64,000 nucleotides of DNA. It comes from Sphingobacterium sp. lm-10 (GTDB lineage Bacteria > Bacteroidota > Bacteroidia > Sphingobacteriales > Sphingobacteriaceae). Each line of letters starts with the position of its first letter. Positions within the stretch are counted from its first letter, which is position 1. The stretch covers positions 2,170,001 through 2,234,000 of the forward strand of contig NZ_JAMJWC010000001.1 of assembly GCF_023554555.1 (NCBI RefSeq), read 5' to 3'. Position numbers and translations under genes: made by a program. Below are positions 37,286 to 47,585 of this stretch, one piece after another. The notes under the pieces are model-generated. The model saw only the letters and a list, made by a program, of their open reading frames with translations. It was not told the origin of the DNA and made no database searches.

Positions 37286-38473
37286 TTAATCGCGTTGATA
37301 TGTCTTTTTGTTATTAGTAGCCAAAATCAACACGAAAGAGATCAACAGAAGACCGCCTCCGATATAAAATAGCGGTATATAATCGTCATTTTTAACAAGT
37401 ATAGACATCATCATGCCTCCTGCGGCTTGAAAGATAGAAAACCCTAACGTTATATTACTCCAGGCCATCTTGTAATTAATATCTCCGAAAAGACTTAGCG
37501 CATAGGCTGAGGTCAGCGCCACCATTCCGGGAGTGAATACCCCTACGATAAAGGAGGAAATGTAAAATGCCGGATCGCTTTGAAAAAAAATCGGCATAAA
37601 AACAGCAAAGCTTTCCAAAGCAAATCCTAGTAAAATAGTTTGCTTTATTCCTATGAAATCGGACAACTTACCTAGAAGAATGGGGCCAGATAAAGCACCT
37701 ATTCCAAAAATTGCCCAGCAAAATCCGCCAAAAGCAAATGATTTGTTCATCTGTCGTACCAAGAAGTCCACCCAAAACAACGTATGCGGCAAATACCCAA
37801 TCGCCTGAAAACAATAGGCAAATAATAGGAACAAAAAATTCTTGCTGATAAATGAGAGTTTAGGGCTTCCTGCAATATTGGCGATTTGCCTGTCTTGCTC
37901 ATGCTGGAGAAAACTCCAACTCTTCCACGTGACCATCGTCAACAGGAAAGTAAGCAGGGCCAGAAACCACAAAACATACCATAAGCCCAGCCTTTCATAA
38001 AGAAATGGAATGACTACGCCCGAAATGAGTATACCTATGCCTATTCCTGAAAATACAATCCCGAAAATTAAACCCTTGTTAGCGGCATTTCGGTAGTATG
38101 GCAATACCAGTGTCGGAGATAAAACCATCAGCAAAGCGCCTCCAAAACCTGCCATAAAGCGCCAGAAATACATCCAGTGAAAGCCAAAACTATTTATCGA
38201 GAACATGATATAACTGAGAGAGCAAATGATCAGGGAAGCCTTAATGAGCTGAGCACTTTTAAATAGATTTTTTGTTACGTTTATAAAGATAGGACCAATC
38301 ATATATCCTACCAGAGCAGCCACACCCAGTTGCGCAGCATCAAATGAGGAAACCCAAGAGTCTTCAATAACCAATGGAATCAATGCAGTATACGCAAATC
38401 TGCTTATCCCTAAACCTATAAGTGTACCTATCAGTCCGGAAAGCCAGTACAATTTCTGTTTCTCTACGCTCAT
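37286..38473 (-). CDS. MFS transporter (YbfB/YjiJ-like)
   Basis: A 395-residue inner-membrane protein with about 12 hydrophobic helices. The opening GLIGTLIGLGISRFAYTALIP and GFGGALLMVLSP resemble the YbfB/YjiJ branch of the major facilitator superfamily. Substrate unknown. It stands alone on the minus strand, downstream of a SusCD unit whose terminator (38706-38733) separates it. Confidence 0.83.
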   Translation of the reverse strand: MSVEKQKLYWLSGLIGTLIGLGISRFAYTALIPLVIEDSWVSSFDAAQLGVAALVGYMIGPIFINVTKNLFKSAQLIKASLIICSLSYIMFSINSFGFHWMYFWRFMAGFGGALLMVLSPTLVLPYYRNAANKGLIFGIVFSGIGIGILISGVVIPFLYERLGLWYVLWFLALLTFLLTMVTWKSWSFLQHEQDRQIANIAGSPKLSFISKNFLFLLFAYCFQAIGYLPHTLFWVDFLVRQMNKSFAFGGFCWAIFGIGALSGPILLGKLSDFIGIKQTILLGFALESFAVFMPIFFQSDPAFYISSFIVGVFTPGMVALTSAYALSLFGDINYKMAWSNITLGFSIFQAAGGMMMSILVKNDDYIPLFYIGGGLLLISFVLILATNNKKTYQRD

Positions 38474-38705
38474 AACGATCTTCTGAACACAGTCATCTTC
38501 TCAAACATTGTTTTTAAAATACGCAGTTTGTTGGTTCGAGAAGTGATATTATTTGCACCATTATACAAAAAATATTTAGCAAAGATTAATATTTACTTCG
38601 GCTATATACTTTGTTCACCAATTTCAATCGGATGCAATCTAATGTCTCAGGGCAGACTGTTGGTCTTCGACGACGACCTTTATTAAACCCAGTAGGAAAA
38701 AACAA

Positions 38706-38733
38706 AAAGCCACAGCATATGTGCTGTGGCTTT
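38706..38733 (-). terminator. Intrinsic terminator of the SusCD unit 43480-38755
   Basis: Arms AAAGCCACAGCA and TGCTGTGGCTTT (12 bp, 4-nt loop), followed on the minus strand by a T-rich tract (TTTGTTTTTTCC). Confidence 0.9.
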
Positions 38734-38754
38734 ACTAAAATAGTATCAAAAAGA

Positions 38755-40329
38755 TTAATTCGTCTGATATTCTGGATTTTGTTCGAGGTTTCTATTACGT
38801 TGCAACTCATCCATAGAGATTGGGAAAACTAAATCTGACTGTTTAAAGACAGCATTAGAACCGTTTGCAGCACCTACTAATGGTTGGAATGTAACTTGTC
38901 CTCTTACCGTGGCAGAGATGTTAGGGAATAAACCCGTACGTAAACAATCATCCCACATCTTAAACTCTAAAGGTAGTTCGCGCAAGCGCTCTTTCCACAC
39001 TTCCTGTACAAACTGCTCCACGGACAGGCCTTGTAGTTGACTAGTAATCGTGGCAACCGTTTCGCCGGTCGTGCTCGCTCTGGCTTTGATTTCAGCCAAA
39101 TGACCTGCCGCTGTAGCTACTCCAGTTGCTCTGGCCTTTGCTTCTGCAGCAATCAACAAAGCCTCCGCATAGCGGTAGATATTACGATCTTTAATAGAAC
39201 GACCTGTGTTTAAAAGAGCATCTTCTTCAACGAAATACCACACACCAGCTACATTTCCGCCGTTCCAGGTTTCTCCATTATCTGGATTGGTATAGGTCCA
39301 ATGATAAAATTGATTAGGCTTAATACGGAGGTCATCATCTTCATATATATTTAAGAAGCGATTGGTCGGTCCATACGCACGTTCAAAAATGGTATACTTA
39401 TCGAATACGGAGTTAGCTGACGCCGTGAACCCATAGGTCGGCCAAGAGCCTCCCGGATTAATGACGGGATCAAACTCAAATGAATAGATCGTTTCTGCTA
39501 AATTGTCAGACGTACGTAGCTTGTTGTAAGCACTGTTTGCTGCAAGATCGGTATTCGGTTCCAGTGTATGCCCGGATGCAATTACGATGTCGATGTACTC
39601 TACAGCTTCCGCATATTTGCTTTGTTGCAAATACACATTCGCCAAAGCCATAGCGGCTACATTTCTGTTAACGCGCCGTCCACTGGTGTTAAAAATGCCA
39701 TCCGGCAGGGCTTCTACTGCGGCAATCAAATCTTCTTCGATCACGGCATATACTTCTTCAACAGAGCTACGCTTCAAGAAGAAATCACGATCCAATGAAT
39801 CATAAGCTTCTGTGGACAGCGGTAATGCTCCGAACATTTTTACCAGATAGAAGTAGTTGAAGGCTCTAAAAAATCTGGCCTCTGCAACATAACGTGTTTT
39901 TAAATCTTCGGCCATTTCGATGTTTGGAATATTTTTGATCGCTCCATTGGCAATATTAATGGCCAAAAAAGAGCTATTCCAAATATCATTCATGCGCCCG
40001 GAAACCACACGTGTATTTTGTTGACGGGTAAGCAAACGGGAGTATTGATTGATCTGCTCCTGCCCTTCGTAGCTGTTGGTAAAATAACCGGTAAGCATTA
40101 CAGGGATAGAAGCAAATGGTGCTTGGTAAGCACCGTTGGCATTCCCATACAAAGATGGTCCGCCAATACGGTATAAGCTATTGATATTCTCTAATGCTTG
40201 GGCTTGCGTTTGATAGTAACTATCCCCGCCAACCTCCGTTCTTGGATTTTCATCTAAGAAGTCTTTACAGGCACTCATGGTCAGCAATGCTGATCCACAA
40301 AGGCCTAATACTATATATTTAATGTTCAT
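38755..40329 (-). CDS. SusD/RagB-family surface lipoprotein
   Basis: A 524-residue substrate-binding lipoprotein, partner of the SusC encoded just upstream. The ATG at 40329 gives a clean lipoprotein signal (YIVLGLCGSALLTMSAC); the codon at 40338 sometimes taken as the start is TTG. Blocks include ARFFRAFNYFYLVKMFGALPL, RYAEALLIAAEAKARA and the C-terminal LVFPISMDELQRNRNLEQNP typical of the family. Not part of the plus-strand array; it is a separate lineage. Ligand unknown. Confidence 0.92.
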   Translation of the reverse strand: MNIKYIVLGLCGSALLTMSACKDFLDENPRTEVGGDSYYQTQAQALENINSLYRIGGPSLYGNANGAYQAPFASIPVMLTGYFTNSYEGQEQINQYSRLLTRQQNTRVVSGRMNDIWNSSFLAINIANGAIKNIPNIEMAEDLKTRYVAEARFFRAFNYFYLVKMFGALPLSTEAYDSLDRDFFLKRSSVEEVYAVIEEDLIAAVEALPDGIFNTSGRRVNRNVAAMALANVYLQQSKYAEAVEYIDIVIASGHTLEPNTDLAANSAYNKLRTSDNLAETIYSFEFDPVINPGGSWPTYGFTASANSVFDKYTIFERAYGPTNRFLNIYEDDDLRIKPNQFYHWTYTNPDNGETWNGGNVAGVWYFVEEDALLNTGRSIKDRNIYRYAEALLIAAEAKARATGVATAAGHLAEIKARASTTGETVATITSQLQGLSVEQFVQEVWKERLRELPLEFKMWDDCLRTGLFPNISATVRGQVTFQPLVGAANGSNAVFKQSDLVFPISMDELQRNRNLEQNPEYQTN

Positions 40330-40354
40330 CGCTGTCAAATATTATGTGGTAAAA

Positions 40355-43300
40355 TTACAGGGTAAGATTCAAACCAAACGTAAAGGTCTTCGCTCTTGGG
40401 TAAGAGAAGAAGGTAACGTTCTGTCCGAATTTGTTCTCATCTCCCGTAGACGTACTTTCCGGATCATAGCCTCTAAAAGCTTTAGAAGTAATTACCCAAG
40501 GGTTGTTTGCACTCGCGTATACACGCAAAGCAGAGATACCTAAACGCTGTGCCCATTCTGAATCAAACGTATATCCCAACTGGACTAGATTGAAACGAAG
40601 GAAAGAACCGTCGACAATCCAAGAAGAGTCTACCCGAGTATCTTGTCCGGCATGGCCGTTGTTCGTCAGGAAGATCGCCTGTTGCATTGTATTCGGATTC
40701 GATGGGCTGTACGCGTCTGTTAAGATATCACGCAAGCCATTGGTAATACCAAAACGGTCGTAGGTAGAGTGATAAAACTGTTGTAATGTTTCTACGCCAT
40801 AGACCACTTGCATATCTACCGTCATATCAAAACCTTTATAGGCAAACGTATTGATAAAACTTCCTGACCAGTCTGGAATACCTTTACCTAAGATCTCTTG
40901 GTTTGCCGAACGATTCGGTCTACCGATTTGCTCTTCGGTAATCAAGCCATTCTCAAAATCTTCTACCGTAAAGATGCCATCGCGACGGTATCCATAGAAG
41001 CTATTTAAGTTTTCGCCAACACGGATAATACTGTTTGGCGCTCCTACGAAGTTATTTAACAAAATATCTGCATTATCGTCTCCCAGACGAATTACCTCGT
41101 TCTTGTTGTAATTCATGTTTAAGGTAGATGTCCATTGGAAGTTATCATTCCGCACTGGCGATCCACTAATCATAATATCCAGACCTTTGTTATTTACTGC
41201 ACCAATATTGCGCATCACGAAATTAAATCCAGATGCATAAGGAAGAGGATCTTCTAACAATAAGTCTGTCGTTCTACGATTATAGTAAGATACATCAAAG
41301 TTCAAACGGTTCTGAAATAAGCCCATTTCGAAACCACCATCGATGGTAGCTGTTTTTTCCCAGCGAAGGTCTGGGTTAGGTAGGAATTGTAGGTAGGAAT
41401 AAGGTACGCGCGTGTTATTTAATACCTGTGTACCATTCAATGCTCTCGCTATCGCTTGATAAGGATTAATCTCCGAGTTACCTGTAATACCGAAGCTACT
41501 ACGGAATTTCAAATTATTCAACCAAGAAACTCCTTGTAAAAACGATTCATTGGAAGCAATCCAAGCAAGACCCATAGATGGGAAGAAGGCATACTTGTTA
41601 TTCGCACCAAATCTAGATGATCCGTCGTAACGACCTGTCACCGTTGCGGTATACTTATCGTTTAAGGTATACGATGCTCTCATAAAGTAGGAATTCATTG
41701 CCCAACGATCGTAAGCAGATTCTGGCGCCTGTGGTAGAGAACCAGCTCCCATATTGTTCCACTTAAAGAAGTCGTTCGTAAAACCCTCTGTACGGTTAAA
41801 GCTGAAATCGCGTGTGCGTTCCTGCCAAGACAAACCCGCCATCGCATTGATACGGTGGTTATCAAACTGCTTGTTATACGTTAAATAGGTCTCTTGTTGC
41901 CAGTAAAAAGTATCTTCGTTTTCGATCTCCGCCCAACCATTTGGTCGAGAAATGTTATGTAACAAAATAGAAGAATAACCATTGTACAATCTTCTTTGCT
42001 TATCTACACCGTACTGAGTTTTCAAATCTAATCCATCCGCCAGATGAAAAGTCAGCGCTGCATTACCAAAAATCTGGGTGTTGGCACGTCTTCTCTCCTG
42101 CAGATCCAGAATAGATACGGGATTAGACATTCCCTCAAATCCAAGAACACCATTGATACTAGATGAGCCAGAAAATGAATACTGTCCATCTGGTTGATAA
42201 ATCGGCAACCAAGGTAGCATCTCAATCATGGTACGACGTGCTTCCTGACCACCGCCATCTTCTGGCGTAAAACGACCGAACGTATGGTTAGCTGTTAAAT
42301 TAATACTTGCAGAAAGCCATTCTTTTACTTTGGTATCATAAGCCAACTTACCATTCAAACGCTTATTAAAAGTATTGTTGACAATACCTTGCTGATCCGT
42401 ATAGTTGATAAAGGCACCCATAGACGAATTTTCATCGCCCTGCTGAATATTCAACTGGTGATTTTGAGAGATAGCCGTGCGGGTTGCCTCACGTTGCCAA
42501 TCGGTATCGAATAAAGGATTTCCGTTTCCATCGAAGTAATTCGGGTCATTGAACCAATCCCTACGATCTAATGACCAATTGTATGTATCCGGTTGGTAAC
42601 GATTTTCGTTTTCCAAACCAATCATGAAGGTCTGTACCCACTCTTCGGCATTCAGGAGATCCATGTAACGTTGAGGGGAGCTGATACTGGTCGATCCTTG
42701 ATAGCTCAAGGTTCTGCGACCATCTTTGCTACCTCGTTTGGTAGTCACCAAGATAACACCATTGGCACCACGCGCACCATATATCGCGGCAGAAGAAGCA
42801 TCTTTCAAGACTTCCATGCGCTCAATATCGTTCGGGTTGAGTAAGTGGAAATTTTCCATCACTACTCCATCAACAACATATAAAGGATTGGAGGCCGAAT
42901 TGATGGTAGCCGTACCGCGGATTACTACACGATTGGCATAGGCACCTGGTTGACTAGAGTTGGAATACACATTTACCCCGGCAGCTTGTCCGCGTAAGTT
43001 GTCCAGTGCACTAAAGTTCTGTGCTTTGACCATTTCCTCGCCTTTAGCAACAGAAATGGATCCAGTCACGTCAGACTTACGCATGGTACCGTAACCTACG
43101 ACTACGACCTCTTCCAGATCTTCCCCTTCAGTATCTAAAGAGAAATTAACAGTGGAAGAGCTAACCCGCATCTCCGCTTTTTTGTAGCCTAAAAAGGAAG
43201 CGACCAGTGTTTGCCCAGTTTGAGCCTCAATGCTAAATTGCCCGTTTTCGTCTGTTTGGGTACTCACATTGGTTCCCCTAACGGTAATAGTAACACCACT

Positions 43301-43480
43301 AATTGGTTCGTTGGTACTGGCGTCGTTTACACGGCCCAGTATCGTCTCCTGACGTTGCGTAATCTGTAATCGCTCGCCATCGCGTTTAAGTGGAACCGCT
43401 TGCAGCGTATTGAAGCTTAGCGCAGCAACAGCCAGTAGCGCAGTCCACAGACGGCCATCAGGATTGTTAATGTTTTTCAT
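40355..43480 (-). CDS. SusC/RagA-family TonB-dependent outer-membrane transporter
   Basis: A 1041-residue outer-membrane receptor: long N-terminal signal region, carboxypeptidase-regulatory-like domain (GRVNDASTNEPISGVTITVR), TonB-box-like EEVVVVGYGTMRKSDVTGSI, plug with ERMEVLKDASSAAIYGARGA, and barrel ending FTFGLNLTL. This is the canonical SusC form, closer to the family consensus than the array copies. It lies downstream of the GMC unit, with a 218-nt spacer containing a distant inverted repeat. SusD starts 25 nt further on. Confidence 0.94.
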   Translation of the reverse strand: MKNINNPDGRLWTALLAVAALSFNTLQAVPLKRDGERLQITQRQETILGRVNDASTNEPISGVTITVRGTNVSTQTDENGQFSIEAQTGQTLVASFLGYKKAEMRVSSSTVNFSLDTEGEDLEEVVVVGYGTMRKSDVTGSISVAKGEEMVKAQNFSALDNLRGQAAGVNVYSNSSQPGAYANRVVIRGTATINSASNPLYVVDGVVMENFHLLNPNDIERMEVLKDASSAAIYGARGANGVILVTTKRGSKDGRRTLSYQGSTSISSPQRYMDLLNAEEWVQTFMIGLENENRYQPDTYNWSLDRRDWFNDPNYFDGNGNPLFDTDWQREATRTAISQNHQLNIQQGDENSSMGAFINYTDQQGIVNNTFNKRLNGKLAYDTKVKEWLSASINLTANHTFGRFTPEDGGGQEARRTMIEMLPWLPIYQPDGQYSFSGSSSINGVLGFEGMSNPVSILDLQERRRANTQIFGNAALTFHLADGLDLKTQYGVDKQRRLYNGYSSILLHNISRPNGWAEIENEDTFYWQQETYLTYNKQFDNHRINAMAGLSWQERTRDFSFNRTEGFTNDFFKWNNMGAGSLPQAPESAYDRWAMNSYFMRASYTLNDKYTATVTGRYDGSSRFGANNKYAFFPSMGLAWIASNESFLQGVSWLNNLKFRSSFGITGNSEINPYQAIARALNGTQVLNNTRVPYSYLQFLPNPDLRWEKTATIDGGFEMGLFQNRLNFDVSYYNRRTTDLLLEDPLPYASGFNFVMRNIGAVNNKGLDIMISGSPVRNDNFQWTSTLNMNYNKNEVIRLGDDNADILLNNFVGAPNSIIRVGENLNSFYGYRRDGIFTVEDFENGLITEEQIGRPNRSANQEILGKGIPDWSGSFINTFAYKGFDMTVDMQVVYGVETLQQFYHSTYDRFGITNGLRDILTDAYSPSNPNTMQQAIFLTNNGHAGQDTRVDSSWIVDGSFLRFNLVQLGYTFDSEWAQRLGISALRVYASANNPWVITSKAFRGYDPESTSTGDENKFGQNVTFFSYPRAKTFTFGLNLTL

Positions 43481-43502
43481 ACATCATAAAATTTAAAATT
43501 GT

Positions 43503-43620
43503 GCTAAATCGTTTTAACGTTGGCCGGTAAAAACGCTTACCGTGTGAAGAATAAGCTAAGCCTCCGATGTTTATAATTGTATTGTTCTCGAAGCAATTAA
43601 CAAAACTTTAACGATTTAGC
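43503..43620. promoter_or_regulatory. Separated 11-bp inverted repeat upstream of SusC (43480)
   Basis: GCTAAATCGTT (43503-43513) and AACGATTTAGC (43610-43620) are exact complements 96 nt apart, both within the 218-nt spacer. A pair of operator half-sites is possible; a chance match of this length in so short a region is unlikely but not excluded. Confidence 0.4.
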
Positions 43621-43698
43621 GAAATGTTTTTGAAAAATACTTGGATTAATTTAGGAATATACCTCGTACAAAAGGATTTATACGTAAGAAGAAAAGCG

Positions 43699-45414
43699 CT
43701 AAATAGCGCCTTTCTTCAGTTCTTTTACGGCATAATCAACAGATCTGGCTGAGAACGCCATATAAGTTAACGATGGATTTTGGGTAGATGTAGAGGTCAT
43801 GGCTGCACCATCTGTAACGAAAACGTTGGAAACATCGTGCATTTGGTTCCATTTATTGAGTACTGAAGTTTTTGGATCATGTCCCATGCGAGCACCGCCC
43901 ATTTCGTGGATATCTAGACCGGGCGCTTGTGAGTTTTCATCTCTACGAATATTGGTAAAACCGGCTTCTGTAAACATGTCTTCCATAGTGTCCAGATAAT
44001 CCTTCTTCATCTTGGCGTCATTATCATCATAATCTACCGAGATATGTAGCAAAGGAATGCCCCAGTCATCATTTTTTGTTTTATCTAATGCGACATAACT
44101 TGCCTCCTTAGGAATGGTCTCTCCCATCATATGTGAACCTACACCCCAATTTCCCCATTCTGGATTAAGCAGGGAGTTTTTCAAATCATCTCCCCAGCCA
44201 GTCCGATCGGAATGTTGAGATCGCCAAGCGCCAAATCCGGCAGCATAGCCACGGAGGTAATCCGTTTCTTGTTTGTGTAAGTTCCGAAATCGAGGTATGT
44301 AACCACCACCAGCCGGGTTACGGCCTGCTGTAGCGTAATCCAACAATCCTTCATATTCTGCATAGATTCTCGCACTGTAATTGTGAAATGCGACGTATTT
44401 GCCCAATGTACCACTATCATTACCCAACCCGTTTGGAAAACGTTCGGATTTGGAATTTAATAAAATTAGGTTGGTATTAATCGCTGCGGCATTAACGAAA
44501 ATCACTTTAGCGAAGAAATCAATCTCCTCTTTTGTATTTCTATCAATCACTTTAACGCCGATAGCTCTATTCTTATCTTTATCGTATAGAATGGAGTGCA
44601 CAACCGCATCGGGGCGCAAGGTCATATTACCGGTCTTCGCAGCCCAGGGCAGTGTGGAAGCATTTGAACTAAAATACCCTCCAAATGGACAGCCACGCTG
44701 GCACAATGTACGATTCTGACACTGTGTACGTCCTTGCTCAATATGGATAGGTTGTGGCTTCGAGATATGTGCACAGCGAGCCGATATAACTTTACGCTCC
44801 GGATATTTCCCTTCCACTTTTTGTTTAAAATATTTTTCGACCACGTTGAGTGGATAGCCTGGCAGGAACTCTCCATCTGGCAGTTCGGGTAGGCCATCCT
44901 TGTCACCCGAAATGCCTGCAAACCGCTCTACATAATCATACCACGGTTTTAGATCAGCATAACGAATGGGCCAATCCACAGCAAAACCATCACGCTGTGG
45001 CCCTTCGAAATCGAAGTCTGACCAGCGCTGGGTTTGCCGCGCCCAAAGTAGCGACTTACCACCAACCTGATAGCCACGGATCCAATCAAATGGTTTATCT
45101 TGTACGTAGGGGTGTTCTTGGTCTTTCACGAAGAAATGCGCGGCATCCTCATGGTACGCATAGCAACGGCTAACGATTGGATTCTCCTTCTTATTTTCGT
45201 AGGGCATTTCATTTCGATGCTCAAACTCCCAAGGATTCATATTCGTGGTGGGATAATCTTTGATATGTTTCACATCCCGACCGCGCTCCAGTACCAACGT
45301 TTTCAGCCCCTTTTCGCACAACTCTTTTGCTGACCAGCCACCACTGATTCCCGAACCAATCACAATTGCATCGTACGTTCTATCTTTGACGGAGTCAATA
45401 TTTATATTTGCCAT
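43699..45414 (-). CDS. GMC-family FAD oxidoreductase (gluconate 2-dehydrogenase / glucoside 3-dehydrogenase type)
   Basis: A 571-residue flavoprotein. The FAD-binding Rossmann motif is AIVIGSGISGGWSAKELCEKG. A cysteine cluster CQNRTLCQRGCPFGG is typical of the membrane-associated sugar and polyol dehydrogenase branch. The catalytic histidine region is DIHEMGGARMGHD and the C-terminal N-P pair is TQNPSLTYMAFSARS. The start MANINIDS at 45414 is preferred; an ATG at 45429 overlaps the upstream stop. It lacks a signal peptide and probably travels with the Tat-type small subunit encoded upstream. The natural substrate is not known. Confidence 0.9.
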   Translation of the reverse strand: MANINIDSVKDRTYDAIVIGSGISGGWSAKELCEKGLKTLVLERGRDVKHIKDYPTTNMNPWEFEHRNEMPYENKKENPIVSRCYAYHEDAAHFFVKDQEHPYVQDKPFDWIRGYQVGGKSLLWARQTQRWSDFDFEGPQRDGFAVDWPIRYADLKPWYDYVERFAGISGDKDGLPELPDGEFLPGYPLNVVEKYFKQKVEGKYPERKVISARCAHISKPQPIHIEQGRTQCQNRTLCQRGCPFGGYFSSNASTLPWAAKTGNMTLRPDAVVHSILYDKDKNRAIGVKVIDRNTKEEIDFFAKVIFVNAAAINTNLILLNSKSERFPNGLGNDSGTLGKYVAFHNYSARIYAEYEGLLDYATAGRNPAGGGYIPRFRNLHKQETDYLRGYAAGFGAWRSQHSDRTGWGDDLKNSLLNPEWGNWGVGSHMMGETIPKEASYVALDKTKNDDWGIPLLHISVDYDDNDAKMKKDYLDTMEDMFTEAGFTNIRRDENSQAPGLDIHEMGGARMGHDPKTSVLNKWNQMHDVSNVFVTDGAAMTSTSTQNPSLTYMAFSARSVDYAVKELKKGAI

Positions 45415-45421
45415 AACTGTC

Positions 45422-45901
45422 TTACGCATTTATTTTCACAGCACCATCGTATCTTCCCGGCACTAATTCATAGATCAATTTGTTCGTCATCACGTACTCC
45501 GAATTAAGGTAACCTTGTAGTGTGCGCGCCTTCAAGATAGTAGCAAACTGATCTTCGTCGGATAGACCTTTCAGATAGTTCAATAGCTCGGCATCATCTC
45601 CTTTATCTGCCCTATGGCACTTCTTGAGACCAACCGTAAAAGCTTCTTGTTGCTCTGGAGATGCACAATCGTCCAGCATTTTCATCACAAACAAGTGCAA
45701 ATTGAGGCATTTACCGCCTGGCGAATCATCTTCCGGAATAATGACGTCGACTAATCTTCCCAAAAGTACTTCATCGTCTGCCGAAAAATCGACATTATGA
45801 AGGGTGATGGATGCTTTCTTACCACTAAAATCGCAGGAACTAGCGATCAATATACCACCCGCCATCACAAACATTTGTTTGATGACCTCTCTTCTTTTCA
45901 T
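45422..45901 (-). CDS. Gluconate 2-dehydrogenase subunit 3-family protein
   Basis: A 159-residue small subunit. The N-terminus MKRREVIKQMFVMAGG has the twin-arginine pattern, and a cysteine in IASSC could be lipidated. The body contains VDVIIPEDDSPGGKCLNLHLFV, typical of the family. Its stop overlaps or abuts the GMC start, so the two form one complex, exported folded by Tat. The third, cytochrome c subunit found in proteobacterial gluconate dehydrogenase is not encoded in this window. Confidence 0.88.
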   Translation of the reverse strand: MKRREVIKQMFVMAGGILIASSCDFSGKKASITLHNVDFSADDEVLLGRLVDVIIPEDDSPGGKCLNLHLFVMKMLDDCASPEQQEAFTVGLKKCHRADKGDDAELLNYLKGLSDEDQFATILKARTLQGYLNSEYVMTNKLIYELVPGRYDGAVKINA

Positions 45902-46016
45902 GTTGTGTGTATGTATATAATTGATTTGCCCAATTTACAAATAAAATTGAAAGAGCAATAAGCTAAACCGATTATTTTGCATCAAACTAGGTTATAACAG
46001 ACTTTATATTAAAAAC

Positions 46017-46044
46017 AAAAGGGATTACTTACGTAATCCCTTTT
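46017..46044 (-). terminator. Intrinsic terminator of the SusCD unit 50735-46080
   Basis: Arms AAAAGGGATTAC and GTAATCCCTTTT (12 bp, 4-nt loop), with a T-rich minus-strand tail. It separates this unit from the GMC pair. Confidence 0.9.
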
Positions 46045-46079
46045 ACATAGCCAATTCTAACTATTGGCAACCTCTTTCT

Positions 46080-47543
46080 TTAGTCTTCTACGTCCCACCA
46101 CACACGTGTAGTCAGCGCGTCTGGACCTTGTTGGCCTATCGCAGCTTGATAGCTTTGACTATTACGACCTGCTTCCTCGGTGGTATAACCCTGTCTTCGT
46201 GGCAAGCTGCCGTTGGTATTTTGCGGTGCAGGCCCAGGATCTAACACAGGAAAACCGGTACGTCTCCAATCGGTCCATGATTCATACCCGTTAGCCATAT
46301 AGTTAGCAAACCATTTTTGTGTGATAATTCGTTCTAAACCATTAGCTGTACTGTAGGCCACTGATGGCTGAGCGACATACGCTGTGTAAGCTTCTTCTAG
46401 ATCTTCCACTTCATATTGAGAAAATGACGCTCGTATTCCATTCAAATAATGCGTTTGTGCATCTGGAATCCATCCTAGAAATGCGGCTTCTGCCAACATA
46501 AACTCTACCTGAGCATAAGTACTAAGTGGTAGTACCGAATTTTGTGCTGTAAAACGATCTCCAATTAAAGAAACATTTTCTCGGTTGTATGCTCCAGTTT
46601 GCCCTTGAATCAGTCCAAATGGCATACCAACATAGGTACCCGTACTTAATGCAGGAAGCGCAAAAATAGGTAACCTTGGATCATTGTGTAATTCCAGCTG
46701 CTCGATCATATACTCACTAACCGCATAATCTACACGACCTGTTACTTCATAATTATTGAATAAAGGACTTTGGTTATTGGCGTCGTTTAGGTAGCGGAAT
46801 AACGCATTATCTGCATTGGTAGTCATGGCTCCTGCCTCATATGCAGCTAGGAATTCTGTACGAGCTTTTTCAGGGTTTACTTTGCGGATATGCAAAGCGG
46901 CAGCCATACGTAAGGTGTTTGCCCATTTTGCCCAAAGGCCTACGTTACCATTAAATAGAATGTCGCCTCTAACCGGTCCACCGCCGCCCAACTGCTCTTG
47001 TGCTTCTGTCAATTCTACAAATAATGCATTATATACAGATTCTTGTGAGTCATAACTCGGAGTTAGATTTGCTCTACCTTGCAAGGCTTCACTATATGGG
47101 ATCATGCCCCAGCGATCCGTCATGTGCATAAAATAGAATGCTTTTAATACGCGAGCAACACCAATCTGACTCTCGCTATCTCCACCATCGGTCACATAAG
47201 CCTGGGTAGAAGCTACAGGATCCATGTTTAGTGCAATAATGGTTTGCAAATCCTGCAATGGCACATTGTAGATAGGATAAAAATTGTAGATCGTATTTTG
47301 AAACCGAGATTCACTGGTGTACTGAATTTCGGACATGTACTGTGGATACAAGTCTTTAGCCCAGCCGGCTACACCTTCCGTTTGGCTGCCCAAAGAGCGC
47401 AACGCATTAGACAACAATAGTGTGGTGTTCGGATTTAATGCGTCGTTCGGACTTGTATTGATGGATTCAAAGTTCTTGGTACAGCTACTTAGTACAGTGG
47501 CAGCCATCACACAAGCACTCAGTTGTTTTATATATCTTTTCAT
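46080..47543 (-). CDS. SusD-like surface lipoprotein (SusD-like 2 type)
   Basis: A 487-residue lipoprotein, signal and lipobox in CVMAATVLSSC. It belongs to the shorter SusD branch that opens with FESINTSPNDALNPNTTLL and has KAFYFMHMTDRWGMIPYSEAL and FMLAEAAFLGW. It begins 42 nt after its SusC partner. It differs in type from the four other SusD proteins in the window. Ligand unknown. Confidence 0.88.
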   Translation of the reverse strand: MKRYIKQLSACVMAATVLSSCTKNFESINTSPNDALNPNTTLLLSNALRSLGSQTEGVAGWAKDLYPQYMSEIQYTSESRFQNTIYNFYPIYNVPLQDLQTIIALNMDPVASTQAYVTDGGDSESQIGVARVLKAFYFMHMTDRWGMIPYSEALQGRANLTPSYDSQESVYNALFVELTEAQEQLGGGGPVRGDILFNGNVGLWAKWANTLRMAAALHIRKVNPEKARTEFLAAYEAGAMTTNADNALFRYLNDANNQSPLFNNYEVTGRVDYAVSEYMIEQLELHNDPRLPIFALPALSTGTYVGMPFGLIQGQTGAYNRENVSLIGDRFTAQNSVLPLSTYAQVEFMLAEAAFLGWIPDAQTHYLNGIRASFSQYEVEDLEEAYTAYVAQPSVAYSTANGLERIITQKWFANYMANGYESWTDWRRTGFPVLDPGPAPQNTNGSLPRRQGYTTEEAGRNSQSYQAAIGQQGPDALTTRVWWDVED

Positions 47544-47585
47544 GGTTATTGAGCTTTTTAATATATTTTATTATTCACGTTGTGC

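Noticed and set aside
38611..38832. Small plus-strand ORF over the SusD terminator
   Set aside because: It runs through the terminator palindrome and the end of SusD; no start context or homologous feature.
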